Part shown: in pieces, positions 12,388-24,959 of the stretch
How positions within the stretch are numbered: position 1 is the stretch's first letter
Layout of the letters: the number at the start of each line of letters is the position of its first letter
DNA from: Epiperipatus broadwayi
Taxonomy: Eukaryota; Onychophora; Udeonychophora; Euonychophora; Peripatidae
Assembly (NCBI GenBank): GCA_028023455.1
Contig: JAQFVV010012513.1
Location: 1,251,001 to 1,315,000, forward strand
Direction of reading: 5' to 3'
Length of the DNA stretch: 64,000 bases
Program-made: the position numbers and the translations under genes
Notes under the pieces: generated by a model
The model's database searches: none
Seen by the model: the letters and a program-made list of their open reading frames with translations, nothing else
What the model was told of the DNA's origin: nothing

Positions 12388-12588
12388 TATCCCATGCATA
12401 CCAGTAATGGCAGACAAATTAAAGAAAATATGCAGTCAATATAACATTAGAATGGTTTTCCAATGCCATACCAAACTTTGAGAAATTTTAACATCTACCA
12501 AGCCTAATATTGAACTGCTAAAATGAAAAAAATCTGGATTTATGAAATTCAATGTCAATGTGGAAGAAAGTATTTTGGTGAGACATAC
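12388..12588 (+). pseudogene. Penelope-like element relic: RT end and GIY-YIG start
   Basis: Seen: one frame reads IPVMADKLKKICSQYNIRMV, then FQCHTKL, a stop, and KPNIELLK. After a frame change the sequence gives IYEIQCQCGRKYFGETY at about 12535-12588. The last segment fits the start of the GIY-YIG nuclease of Penelope-like retroelements (usual pattern VYxIxCxCGxxYIGETGR), and the upstream segment fits the region between RT and nuclease. It is broken by stops and cut off at its 3' side by a SINE-A copy at about 12589. No intact RT was found nearby. Confidence 0.6.
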
Positions 12589-12662
12589 AACTCACAACAA
12601 CTGTCTGCAACCAACTGCTTGCTTGCAATGCAGCTGCGCTGACTTCTCAGGTAACAACACTA
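12589..12662 (-). mobile_element. SINE-A copy, 3'-truncated
   Basis: Antisense copy of the A-box side (GACTTCTCAGGTAACAACAC in plus view). It lacks the B-box/tail module and interrupts the Penelope-like relic. Confidence 0.75.
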
Positions 12663-13261
12663 TGACTACTTCTTATTGGTTGATATGATTTTTCACATGT
12701 TTTTCAATAATTCACTAATGTATTGAGAATTTTTACAAGTGTTATTTTTAAGTACATGTATTTTATATATATTTTCAATGTAAAATTTTAGTTTAAAAAA
12801 ATTCCATAAATGGCCAAAACATTGAGAATTCAGTAAGATAAGAGGGCTTTAAATCTGCATGACGATGGCCACTTTTGTAATTCTGATGTTGTAAATGTTA
12901 AGTCATTGTTCGAAGAAAATAGTTTGAATAAGCAAACTTATTTAGTTGTGAAATTTATTACTATTCAAAATTGTCTTCATATAATAATTATGCAATAACT
13001 ATTACAAATCAAGAATATAAATTATTAAGTTTATTTTAAATAAAAATATTTTATTTTTAAAAATAGAACATTATATTTTCGGACAATGCAAATATACTCT
13101 AACGGTATTACAAACTTATCTTCCTTTGTAATCAGCAAAATTATAACAGAAAGTGGTAAAATATTGTAATATTACAAAAATATGAAAAAAAAATTAGATG
13201 TAAGAGAAATAAATATATATCCAATCAGATTTTAAAATGAAATTATAAATAATGAAGATTT

Positions 13262-13600
13262 TGATGACCTTGGAAAATGAAAATAATCTTTCTAGAAATG
13301 ACATTGCAATTTGAATTTTTTAATATTTTCAGAAATAAAATGAGAAAGCTAGAATTTATTTCAGTAGTAAAAAAAAATAATTATCAAATAACAGCCAGTG
13401 AGAAGAAAGAAAAATTACAATGTGCAAGATGGTTACAATGCTACAAGAACGTTAATGCGGTGCTGGTTGTAACAATTCAAAAGATAGAATATTTTATCAT
13501 ACAGAAGCAAAGATTGTAATAAAATAAGCTGCACATAAAATTATTACTTTAGCTAATTTATTGTATGAAAGTCAGACACGGACACTGTCAGACACTATAT
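13262..13600 (+). pseudogene. LINE-B copy 2, internal part
   Basis: Contains the segment CARWLQCYKNVNAV and a following stretch (ATTTATTGTATGAAAGTCAG) that matches LINE-B copy 1 near 4090-4195. It is separated from its 3' part by a foldback at about 13640-14515. Confidence 0.5.
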
Positions 13601-13639
13601 ATAGCCATTACAAAAGTTTCATTTAACAATGTTCAAAAA

Positions 13640-14515
13640 TCAACACTTTCATTGTGGGTACTAGAAAAACTTATTAATTCCATAGTATGCTTAATTCATT
13701 CAAAATAGTATGTTCAACATGCTTTCAACCAGCTTGTAATCATAATTATAATGAAAACACTTAAAATGAATTACACAATTTACCAAATTAAAAAAAATGT
13801 AGTGTGCTACTTATAAATTGTTAATAAGTCGATTTACATAATTCACTTTTATGAAAGAGGACACAGGACTTTTTTTTATTTATGGCATGCTATGATTAAA
13901 AATTGTAGTGTGCTAATTATAAAATGTAAATAAGTCGATTTACATAATTTACTTTTAATTTATTTAATTTATAAAGCACAAACAGTATTTGAAATTAAAC
14001 TGAGAGACTGTAAACCTCTCGTGCTTATTAGCCAATCAGGTGTTATTAATAGCGATCGTAAATACAAGACAGAGAATTTAACAAGAAGAGGGCATCCACC
14101 TTCCTCTTTACTTGTCTTTCTATATTTCCAAGCCAGTTTGTAATTTAAACTCAGTGAATTAAATGTGAATATGTTTGAAGATTTACGCTTTTAAATCTAA
14201 ATACTTCAGACTGGCTTGGATATATAGAAAGACAAGTAAAGAGGAGGGTGGATGCCCTCTTTTTGTTAAATTCTCTGTCTTGTATTTACGATTTGATCGC
14301 TATTAATAACACCTGATTGTCTAATAAGCACGAGAGGTTTGCAGTCTCTCAGTTTAATTTACTTTTATGAAAGAGGATGTGGGACTCTTTCTTATTTATG
14401 GCATGCTATGATTATAACTACAATCTAGTTGAAAGCATGCTAAGTGTACTATTTTAAATGAATTAAGCATACTACAGAATAAATAAGCTTTTCTCAGACA
14501 CACATTGAAAGTATT
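13640..14515. repeat. S-family nested foldback
   Basis: Outer arms about 13650-13745 and 14400-14510 (AGTATGCTTAATTCATT / AATGAATTAAGCATACT). Inner arms about 13970-14130 and 14205-14360 (GAGAGACTGTAAACCTCTCG / CGAGAGGTTTGCAGTCTCTC; AGAGGGCATCCACCTTCC / GGAGGGTGGATGCCCTCT). A direct repeat, TTTTATGAAAGAGGA...TTATTTATGGCATGCTATGA, lies at 13843-13900 and 14357-14415 between the levels. It splits LINE-B copy 2. Confidence 0.85.
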
Positions 14516-14559
14516 TATTTTAAAATGATAATTACTCTAAGGAAAGCTAAAAATTTTTA

Positions 14560-15296
<737 letters not shown>

Positions 15297-15299
15297 AAA

Positions 15300-16205
15300 T
15301 ATTTGAACTCAGTATCTTTCAGTTTAATTATCCTCCACTCCATCCCAAGTAACCATTATGCATGATCACATATATGTGAAAAGTTGCATGATTCCCAATA
15401 TACATATTTTGTGCAAAACTTGCACTCATCAGTTGGGCCAGATCACAGTCTCTCACACACATATGTAGAACCAGTGCTCAGTTTATATTAATATAGTAAT
15501 CCTTCCAATAGGCTTCTATCTACTCATCTTTTCAACTATTCAATTATTCCTTTTATTGAAACATAATGATGGAAATGCTAAAAGCCCTTGTTATATATGA
15601 TATTTTGGTATACCCCTGTAGACATTTTGTCAATCTTAATGCCTCACATTATTGGATCTAATGTATCCATATATGTTAATAGGAGAGGGATGTGATGAAC
15701 TTATACTAAGATGTAATCTTTCCCAAGCAATATGTAATTCTAAAGCTGCTTTAGAATTATATATTGCTTGGGAAATATATTGCATCTTAGTATAGGTTCA
15801 GCCCATCCCTCTCCTATTAATTTATAGGGATACATAATATCCAATAAATGGAGATAAAGACTGATGTAATGTCTACATGGGTGTGACTATAATACCACAT
15901 CCCACAAGGGCTTTCAGCATTCCATTGTCACTTTTTCAATGAAATGGGTGGTTGAATAATAGAAAGGATGAAAGATTGAAGCCTGCCCATTAAAGTTGGG
16001 GAATTGATATTTTATTATAAATGGAGCACTGATTGTATATATGTGTGAGAAATAATTTTCTGGCCCAATGATGTGTGCTGATTCTGCAAGAAGTACATAT
16101 ATTGCAGACCGTGTATCTTTTTGACTTGTATGTAATTATGTGTATTGGTTGCTTAAGATGGATTTGGAGGATGAACAGACTGAAGTATCCAGAGTTCAAT
16201 GGGCA
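15300..16205. repeat. Q-family foldback, long form, between two (TTA)n tracts
   Basis: Arms of about 430-450 bp meet at about 15747, where CCCAAGCAATATGTAATTCT is answered by the near-complement AGAATTATATATTGCTTGGG. The outer ends GAACTCAGTATCTTTCAG and CTGAAGTATCCAGAGTTC also pair. The blocks CATCAGTTGGGCCAGATCAC and GATGGAAATGCTAAAAGCCC mark the family. Confidence 0.85.
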
Positions 16206-16215
16206 AGTGACATAT

Positions 16216-16374
<159 letters not shown>

Positions 16375-16439
16375 GTTTTGTCTTTCTATCTTTTCTTTCT
16401 TAGAAGTGGATGACCATATTATTTTGGAATGGTTTCTCA

Positions 16440-17480
16440 TAATGATGATAAGTTTGTTATTCGATAGTAGGCCGGTTGAGGAACGATGAAAAGACCTTTG
16501 GCTCCTAAATTCGCTTTTCTATTGCAGTTCTAAGTCATACAGGGCAGCATCATAATGTTAACAAATTCGATTATTTAATAATTAATGATTACAATTTTGA
16601 AAACCAAGATAAATTATATTAATAATATTTAAACATGGCTACTAATGGCAGTGACGTCAATAAATTTAATAATAATATCAATAATAGAAAAGAATAACAG
16701 ATAAAATGAAAATATTACAGCAGTTCTTGAAAGTGAAAAGGCTTTTTTAAAATTTTATTTCAGACATTTTTCCCTTCGTTTTCACAAACTAATATTTTAT
16801 TGCTTTAATATGTAACTTAAAGGTCGATTCGTCAGGAAATATTAAAAGTATTTCAGGCTGATGCAAACGTGTTTATTAGCAACTTTTAATTTTATAATTT
16901 TCAAGCGTGTTTCCGTTACGTCTGCCGCATTTTCTCAGAGTTCCGGCAACAACTACCAGAGCTTTGACAAGCAGCGGAACATCGGTAGGCTCAATTCATT
17001 CAGAAGCTAGGCCATTAACGTGATGGATCAATACTGACTTTATTCAAGAGAGAATTCATTACTATTGCAGCCATGAATGATATTTAAGGCACTATACAAG
17101 ACTTTAGACTAATATTCCATTTCAAGGATAAACCATTCTTCCGGAAATTAAAAGGAAATGTTATCTTTTTTATTTATTTATTTAATCACCGTTTTTAGCT
17201 AAAAAAAAAAAAAAAAAAACTAAGACTGGCATTTAAATTTATCCTTATACATATTATATGTGTCTGTGTGTAAATGTATATTGGGACTTTGATGAAGATC
17301 AAAAGCAGATTTGTTGATTCTAAAAGTCATCTCGCAAAGGATACTAGGAAAAAAGAAACAAAAAAATTAAAATACTTAATCAATAAAACTTAATTATAAT
17401 TGCGTTCCAGATTTGCAATTTGATGTTTTTAATTAGATTTCAACTCAGTTTTTCAAGCTATCAACAGATATGCACTCCAT
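16440..17480. other. Non-repetitive stretch with local CpGs
   Basis: 16860-17030 has several CpG dinucleotides (TTTCCGTTACGTCTGCCGCA, GCGGAACATCGG), unusual for the window. No frame or promoter element can be argued. Confidence 0.3.
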
Positions 17481-17499
17481 CTTATATAATCAATACCCA

Positions 17500-17765
17500 C
17501 GACCACATACATGTGAAAGAGGTAAATGATTTCCAACATGCGTTAAACAGCAATCATCAGTTGGTCATGATCATCATTTCCACATATATATAGAATCAGT
17601 GCACAGTTTATATTAAGATAGCAAAACTTCAAACTTTAATGGACAGGCTTCATTCATCTTCACCATCCAACTTTTCAGTCACTCATATCATTTAAAATCT
17701 GATGATGGAACACTAAAGTTCCTGTTGATTCCAACATTATTGGCATACCCATTTAGATATCACAA
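17500..17765. repeat. Q-family single arm
   Basis: ACCACATACATGTGAAAGAG, AATCATCAGTTGGTCATGAT, AATCTGATGATGGAACACTA: one arm without its partner. Confidence 0.75.
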
Positions 17766-17814
17766 ATTATATATATATAAAGAAGGGTAATGCATTATAA
17801 CAGTTAAATAATAT

Positions 17815-17935
17815 TTTTATAAAGCGCAGACGATATTGAAAATTAAATTGAGAGAGTGCAAACTTCTCAAGCGCTTGTGACTATTAGTAACCAATCAGAT
17901 CTTAAGCACTGGGACCAAGCGATCCACAATGCATT
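17815..17935. repeat. S-family fragment
   Basis: TATAAAGCGCAGACGATATT, TTGAGAGAGTGCAAACTTCT, AACCAATCAGATCTTAAGCA: the divergent inner arm of S. Confidence 0.65.
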
Positions 17936-18704
17936 TTATCTAAGGTTCAAATCTTGGTAAAGTACTTCTGGATTCTAATAAGGTTTATGTTTTTGGGGAT
18001 ATTTGGACAATAGTTATCCTAAGTAAGTAATCCAATTCTTTACCATCACCAATTGTTTTCAACCATCATTAGTTCACTGCAGGATGAAGATCTAATTTTA
18101 ACTATGTTTAACACTTGTAAATCAAATTGTAACAATTTTCTTTGATACATTTCTTCTCTTTTCGACAACACTCCAGCAGCCATTCTTTATTTATCTATCT
18201 ATGTCAAAAATTGCTTCTAAATCTTTTACAATATTCAAGGAATTTAGTTTAAAATGTCAATTGATATTTCCTTTACCAACATATATAATCCAATATTATA
18301 TTAGCCATTTAGTTATTTCGATGATATTAGTAATACCTGCTTTTTTTCTCAATCCATTGTTCATTATTTTTAATCTCTCCTTGTTAGTCATAGTATATAT
18401 TTTCCATACTTCTCTTGATACACGGAAGAATCTGAAATATTTTTATTCAAAGTGTCTTTTCCCCAGATCCATAACTAGTATTGGTAAAGTACATGCAATT
18501 AGTGATTAGTAACTGGATATCTGGCTACTAGTATTACAGAGTAAAACAAAAAGTAAAATCCAAAAGTTTTAGGAAAATACTTTTAATTACTGTTAGTGAG
18601 TAATGTTATCCTCTTCCTTTGTTTTCCTGTAAAGAGAGATGTAATAAAAAAACATTTACCAAAATGATTTATTTAATGGATGTTTTGCTTACCTACAATG
18701 ACAC

Positions 18705-18795
18705 ACACATAATTGATCTGGGCCAACTGATGAGCGCTGGTTCAGCAAGAAATGCATTTTGGGGGTTATTTAACTTTTATTGTATAGGTATTTAT
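18705..18795. repeat. Q-family fragment
   Basis: GATCTGGGCCAACTGATGAG, CTGGTTCAGCAAGAAATGCA. Confidence 0.65.
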
Positions 18796-19139
18796 ATGAA
18801 ATTATTTATGAAATAAAAAAGAATGGAGAAATATGGAAGTTGTTTAATCTATAAGTTTCCATATCCATAATGCAATCAGGAAAAATATGTAAGTAATTAC
18901 CAGCAATTATTGAATAAAATGATCCGGAATAAATGTATGATTTATCTATAATTGCCTAGCAACAACTGCCAACGGAATTATCTCACAAGTCACAGATAAA
19001 TAGGTATGAAAATTATAATTGCAGTTTGAGAGTTATAATTGACAATTTGCTCGTCTGCTTTAGAACAGGTTGTGTTTATCTGTTTAATGAGGTTTATTTG
19101 CACTTTGTTTGAATTAATAATTTCACTCTTTGTAGTCAA

Positions 19140-19420
19140 GTTGCAATCTTTAGTGTTCATATAAATTTATTAAGCCATATATAAACATGGATTACTGTCT
19201 ATATTGTTTAAAGGAGGTTGCCTTGACAACAGATTGAGATTGTTGATTGGTAGTGATTTTGGTGCTGACTGTTTCCATATATATATATATATATTGAATT
19301 AAATATTTTTTATAGACTGCTATTATTATAAAGAATAGAAATAATGAGATTGTATCTATGTAAGAACAAATAATCTTTGCCTTTGATGTTGCCAGAAAAC
19401 TATCAAGTACTACTATTAAA
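19140..19420. repeat. R-family unit
   Basis: GCAATCTTTAGTGTTCATAT, TTGCCTTGACAACAGATTGA, GACTGTTTCCATATATATAT, CTTTGATGTTGCCAGAAAAC in order. It provides the fullest view of the unit together with 57230-57690. Confidence 0.75.
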
Positions 19421-19704
19421 TGAAATCTCCCTGTGGATAAAAAAAGTTTCTCCATTATCTATAATAGCCATTTTATTGGGGTTTATTGTTAAAGTATATA
19501 TGGATTTTTATGTTCTTATTACATTAAATGTACTATTTGTCATCTGGTTACTGAACTCAAGTAATGATAGGATGATCAATTAGTATATAGATGGTGATTA
19601 CCTGGGAACCACAATGTAAATGTTTTTTTGTTATTCTGTGCAAATTAAAGCATCAGTAGAGTGTAAATCTCTAATACATAATGTTCTTGGATTAATTCCA
19701 ATAA

Positions 19705-19770
19705 TGCTGGTTTAAATGCTAAAACAGCTTATGACCTCCCAAGCAACAAAACCATTCAAACATTTTTTTT
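19705..19770 (+). mobile_element. SINE-B fragment
   Basis: Shares CTTATGACCTCCCAAGCAAC and AAAACCA with the body of the two SINE-B copies, in plus orientation; the tRNA head is mostly lost. Confidence 0.55.
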
Positions 19771-19779
19771 GTAATTGAA

Positions 19780-22700
19780 ATCATATGTATTTTTTCTCAA
19801 CATTGCAATCTACTGCAATTTTTATTTTGTTATATTTATTATCATGTCACAGAAAAACAGTCAGTCTAAAAATAACTCCATCAACTACTTTTCACAACTA
19901 TCAGTACAAAACATAGCAACATTATTCTTATTTAAACCCTAAGATCTACTTGTCGTCAATGTTTTAACTAGAATTACTTAATAACATGTCATTTTCTTTT
20001 TCACATACACACACATAAAAATCAAAGTCTTACACATATAAATATCCAAATATATAATGTAATGATTTGGTAAGCACTTTAAGTATGAAACGAATTCAGA
20101 TATATTAAATTGTCAGTGATTATTTACCAATATTGTTTAATTTATTCAATACATTACAATATTATCAAAAAATGCCCATCTCCATAGGATACAAGTTTTA
20201 GCCCAAACTAATAATAAAGTAACCTCACTTCACAAACATATCAATGCTATTTAAACACCATTATTATGATGTACTAAATGTTAATGGTTTATTGAACAAT
20301 GTAGCAGTATTAATAAAATCTTATACTAGTGCATTGATGAGCATGGAAGTGTTTTGCTTCAAATGAACATTGTGCCCATAATATGCAACAAACAGAAAAA
20401 AATGAATGTACAGTAATCAATTGTTTATTATATAATTAGGTATTTATGTATGCCACATTCTTTTAAATATCAAATTTAGACCCAAGGTTTAGGAAATCCT
20501 TTTTTCAAATAATGCAATATCATTTATTAGCTGTCTTTAATGGTAGTGTTTCTTCATATTAGTTTAATTAAAAATTGTTTCTTGATAATAATATTCCAAT
20601 TTTGAATGTTCATACCCTCTTTCTTCTACGTAATGTATTGAGATAAATAAAAATACCTTTCAAATGTAAAAATAAAATTTCAAATTAAATGAAAAGTTAC
20701 TTTTCTTCTTGACAAGCATAATACAAAAACTTCATAATCCATAAGAGATTGAAGTAAATTATAATTTAGTTTATTCCCTTATAACACCTGCCATCTTTGT
20801 ACAAAAATGAAAACTAAAATGCAAATCAATTTTCTTTCAAAATAGACTGTTAAACAGCAGAAAAACAGAGGAAATGAGTAATTATTACAACAGTAACATT
20901 AGTTTGCAGCAGTGGTAGAATGAACAAAAATGCAATAGGCAGTGACATATGAGCTATAGATTGAAATTAACAATGAAAAGATTAATTTTTATATAAGTAA
21001 TTCTTAGATGAGAAATTTGAATTATCCCAATGGGTTGTATGCAAATTAGCTCTCATACTTTACATTAAATGGTTATATAACAAACATATGCAAATATATT
21101 CAAGTTTTGAAAATGTTTGGTGAGCACTGTGGTGTTTATAATGAATATCAGGATATTACACATGCTGGAAAGATTCAGGCAACTAAAGTCTTAGTTCACT
21201 GGGGTAATGGGAGTTATCCCTAAAAGATATACAGGTAGACTATCATTAATCGGAACATCTGATTTTAAGTTGAGTATTAACCTTTTAACTGCTAATTATA
21301 TTATTGGTTGTGTCAGCTAAAAATCAAAGCTTTTAATTGGCTAGCTCACAAACTGAAGACAAGTCAATTGTCAAAATATTTTCACCTTTAATATCATATT
21401 GACTTTATATTCGTTTATAAAAAGTATATTAATACATTGTCAGGTTATAAAAGTGAACAGAACGTCTTTCAAAAATAAATTGCTATTTATTTATTATAAA
21501 ATATTCAATTTCGGCAACATAAAAGCTATCATATAAACAAAGAGTTTGTGACGTAAACGTCTTTTACGTTATAGAAAAGTAAATATTTCTTTTTGCTAAA
21601 TCTTAAATATTTTTACTAAAATCTTCAATATTTTTCGAAAATAATTTTGTTTTTTTAGTATTCTCTCTGAAAATGATTTGTAATTACTCAATATATACTT
21701 AATATTCTTTAAAATTATATTCGAAATGAAAACCTCAGCGTTTTTCTTTATTTTCTTTGATCAGGCAGTTTCTTTGTTCTTTCCAGCCAATCAGAATGTC
21801 TTTTTTGGCTGAGAGCTGGCTGACAGCCAATCACCGACAAGGTTCTTTCTTTGTTTAGGTTTAAATGTAGTTTTTTTTGATTTTTTACTTGTAAAATAAT
21901 TCGGAAGAAGGCACCATCTTACAGAACTTTTAAAAACCTAATCAATAACTGTCAAACGAATATTCTACCATTAAAACTAATGAAATTAGAGTGACGTAAG
22001 CTGTTGACGAGAGACCTCGTAAGAGGCGGGAAAAGGGTTAATTTACAAAAAAATGTATAATGTCATTTTAACAGCATGGAATGATGTTTTATTGTATGTA
22101 TCTTTAACTCACTATTTTTGATGTTGTTTTGCCAATTTTGCTTTGATTTTATAAAAAAAACTGTATTAAATAATGCTGCCATCTTAAGATATATTTTAGA
22201 AGTATAATATTTAAACTTAACATTATTACAATGATGTAAATAAAAATGGCTTACAAGGGCTGATTGATAGTTTCTTGTTCTCTCCACAGCAGGACATTTA
22301 TCAATAACTTCAATTGTTCTATTTCATTGTATTGATTTTGAAAATGAAAACACATTTTCTATTCCTTTTTTACACAATTATTATTTTTTTCACAAAATAA
22401 TTGTGAAAGCTTAATTGTTTTAGAAGAAAATTCAGATTTTAGTAGAAAATATTTACTTTTACAGTAAGACAAATTGACATAGAAATCAATGATGCTTGAC
22501 TGCAATTTGCAATTGGATAACAAACATACATTTTATATTGATCAGTATAGATTATATTAATCAATTATAAATAAAAATTAATTTTTAAAAATAATGGTTT
22601 ACTTTTATAATCTACTAAAACCTATACAATTTTAAAAGATGAATATATTTTTACTAGATTGATTCTGTAATTGACCATTCAAAGGTTTAGAACTTTAATT

Positions 22701-22780
22701 CAATCAGCCAATAGGAATTTTAGAAGTTAATTGTATGCAGAAAAGGGTAATCTATAATTAAACTGATAAATGGAAAATTA
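19780..22780. other. Unassigned; one CpG-containing patch
   Basis: No repeat family recognised. 21540-22035 has TGACGTAAACGTC, GTGACGTAAG and GACGAGAGACCTCGTAAGAG, richer in CpG than its neighbours. There is no exon evidence. Confidence 0.35.
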
Positions 22781-22784
22781 AACA

Positions 22785-22890
22785 TGCAAGCATTGGTAGC
22801 CAAGAGGTCAGTGCAGCCACCTTGCAAGCAGTGTCTTGCAGAAGTTGTCACAGGTTTGCTTCCTGGCCGATGCTTTGACATATGAAAAAA
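22785..22890 (+). mobile_element. SINE-A copy
   Basis: AAGCATTGGTAGCCAAGAGG start, a weakened B-box (GGTTTGCTTCC), CCGATGCTTTGACATATGA and an A tail. No clear target-site duplication. Confidence 0.85.
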
Positions 22891-23159
22891 CAAGAAAGTA
22901 TACATTTATTTAAATGAAACTTGTTAAAAAAGTTCTAAAGAAATAATTTAATATTGTAAATTAATTTAAATTCATTAATTATGTTTACTTAATTCTAAAG
23001 AAAATTTTGATTAGTTAAATAGAAGAAGTTTGAATACACTAATCTAATAGAAGTTACATGATTTTAATGTTATAAAAGTGATTAGGGAAAAAGAAATGCA
23101 TATAAACTTGGTTAATTTATTAATAAGTAATATATTACTTTTGAAAACTGAATTAAGTA

Positions 23160-23532
23160 AAAAATACATTAAACATCACATGATCACCAGTTCTTATGCT
23201 TATATAAGCTGTTAAAATAGTAGCAATCTCTTCTTGTATTAGTGCCATATAGTGTAAGCCTTAGTAATGAATAGATGAAAAAAGCTTTCTGCATAAAATG
23301 CCTAGCAAGTGCCCCCTAATCCAACATCTCCAGACTAGTTTTTAGCTTGTTGATTTTATCAATGAAGTCTTGTATCTTAGAGCAATAGCATTTAGATTTT
23401 AAGATCTAAAGCAACCCTTCAGCAGCCACATCTTACTTATTTAGTTACTATAAAGCTATGAGCCCACGATGAAATACAATAATGTTTTTAATCCAACCTC
23501 ATTGGCTTATATAGTCATATATATCTGAACCC

Positions 23533-23575
<43 letters not shown>

Positions 23576-23995
23576 AATAAAGAAAGAAAGAATATATATA
23601 TAGTCATATATATCTGAACCCAGTTCAGTATCTTTATGTTTTGGTGTCTTTGGGTTTTTAAAAACCACAAACACCATCATTCTATGAGTGGGATTGATGT
23701 AAAACAACTATAAAATCACACAATCACCATTATTGTGGTTTCACTTTGTGATCATAGCTTTATTGTTTACTAAACAGGTAAATATGGATGTTGGAAGCTT
23801 GCATTAGATCATAAGATTTAGGTGCAGCACTCTCAGAATCTGAGGCTTTTCACTGATGAAAGCTACAAAATAGATTCTGGGGATATTGGATGAGTAGGTA
23901 CCATATAAATATTTTATACCAAATTCTTTTTGCATTCATTGATTACTAAGGCTTGCACTAGGTGGCATTACTGTATGGAGAATTTGCTGTGGTTT
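23160..23995. repeat. P-family element, long form, with GAAA expansion
   Basis: Left terminus AAACATCACATGATCACCAG, a decayed left arm, the long-form interior, and a right arm from about 23775 to GGTGGCATTACTGTATGGAG. Inside it a (GAAA)n tract is flanked by two copies of TAGTCATATATATCTGAACC, a local duplication. Confidence 0.7.
23534..23591. repeat. (GAAA)n microsatellite
   Basis: About 14 units with one interruption (AAATAAAG). It lies between duplicated copies of a ~22-bp P-interior sequence. Confidence 0.9.
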
Positions 23996-24161
23996 TTAAA
24001 AAAAATGCATGTGAATTTATAATAAAATTTAAAGCTTTTATGTAAGAATGTTTAATAATTGGTGTGACTGCATCATGAAAATTGCTTTTTAATATATTTT
24101 TTAATAATAAACATTTTATTTTTAGTTAGAATTGAGAATAGCTAAAGAATTAATTACATGA

Positions 24162-24545
24162 TCACCATCTCATACTAGCACATATTTGTTGTAAACAAAG
24201 GCAAAACTCTCCGTACAGTAGTGCCACCCTGTGCTAACCAGAGTAATCAATAGATGCCAGAAGGCTTGTGCATAAAATCCCTATCTAGTGCCTACTCATC
24301 CAATATCCCAGACTAGTTTCTGGCTTGTGGCCATCATCAGTGAAGAGCCTTGGATCTGAGAGATCTAGTGCAGTGCTCTGAGATCCAAGGCTCTTCACTG
24401 ATGATGGCCACAAGCCAGAAACTAGTCTGGGGGTATTGGATGAGTAGGCACTAGATAGGGATTTTAGCACAAACCTTCTGGCATCTATTGATTATTCTGG
24501 TTAGCACAGGGTGGTACTACTGTATGGAGAGTTTTGCCTTTGTTT
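24162..24545. repeat. P-family foldback, complete palindrome
   Basis: Left arm from about 24200 (AAAGGCAAAACTCTCC) to TTGGATCTGAGAG at about 24367, a loop of about 13 bases, and a right arm repeating it in reverse complement to GGAGAGTTTTGCCTTTGTTT. Each arm is about 165 bp with few mismatches. Outside the left arm is the family terminus ATGATCACCATCTCATACTA. No coding capacity. Likely a non-autonomous foldback/MITE-type element. Confidence 0.88.
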
Positions 24546-24850
24546 AAAGAATTAATTGACAGCTGAATAACAATTCAATGTTTTTATAAAGAGGAAATGA
24601 ATTTTGAGAATGTATTTCTGTATTGAATTAGGATTAGATAATGTTGTATCAACATTAAAACAATCATTTTATTTTGAACGAATTTTTAATCCAAATCACA
24701 CTGTTTTAATTTGACTGTGGAATTATGATATTTGTATTATTATGGATCAATTAAAATTTAATACAAAAGGTTGTATTAAGAAGGTGGTACAGTTTGATCT
24801 TATTTCGTTGCCTCAAAAAGCTGGCATAATCATGTGCAAACATTTAATTT

Positions 24851-24941
24851 TTTTTTTCATGTGTCGTAGCATTGGCCAGGAAGCCAACCCGGTAACCTGG
24901 GACAAAGGCGGCTGTGCTGACCTCTCGACCATCAATGCTTG
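24851..24941 (-). mobile_element. SINE-A copy with 11-bp target-site duplication
   Basis: Antisense copy ending in a T run (its A tail). ACATTTAATTT flanks it at 24840-24850 and 24942-24952. Confidence 0.9.
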
Positions 24942-24959
24942 ACATTTAATTTAGAACTA

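Noticed and set aside
13277-13519. 80-codon frame as a gene
   Set aside because: Its CARWLQCYKNV part corresponds to LINE-B, and the remainder is low-complexity.
24285-24470. Small minus-strand frame with proline and serine
   Set aside because: Lies wholly inside the P palindrome; a related frame at 27390-27611 is the same artefact.
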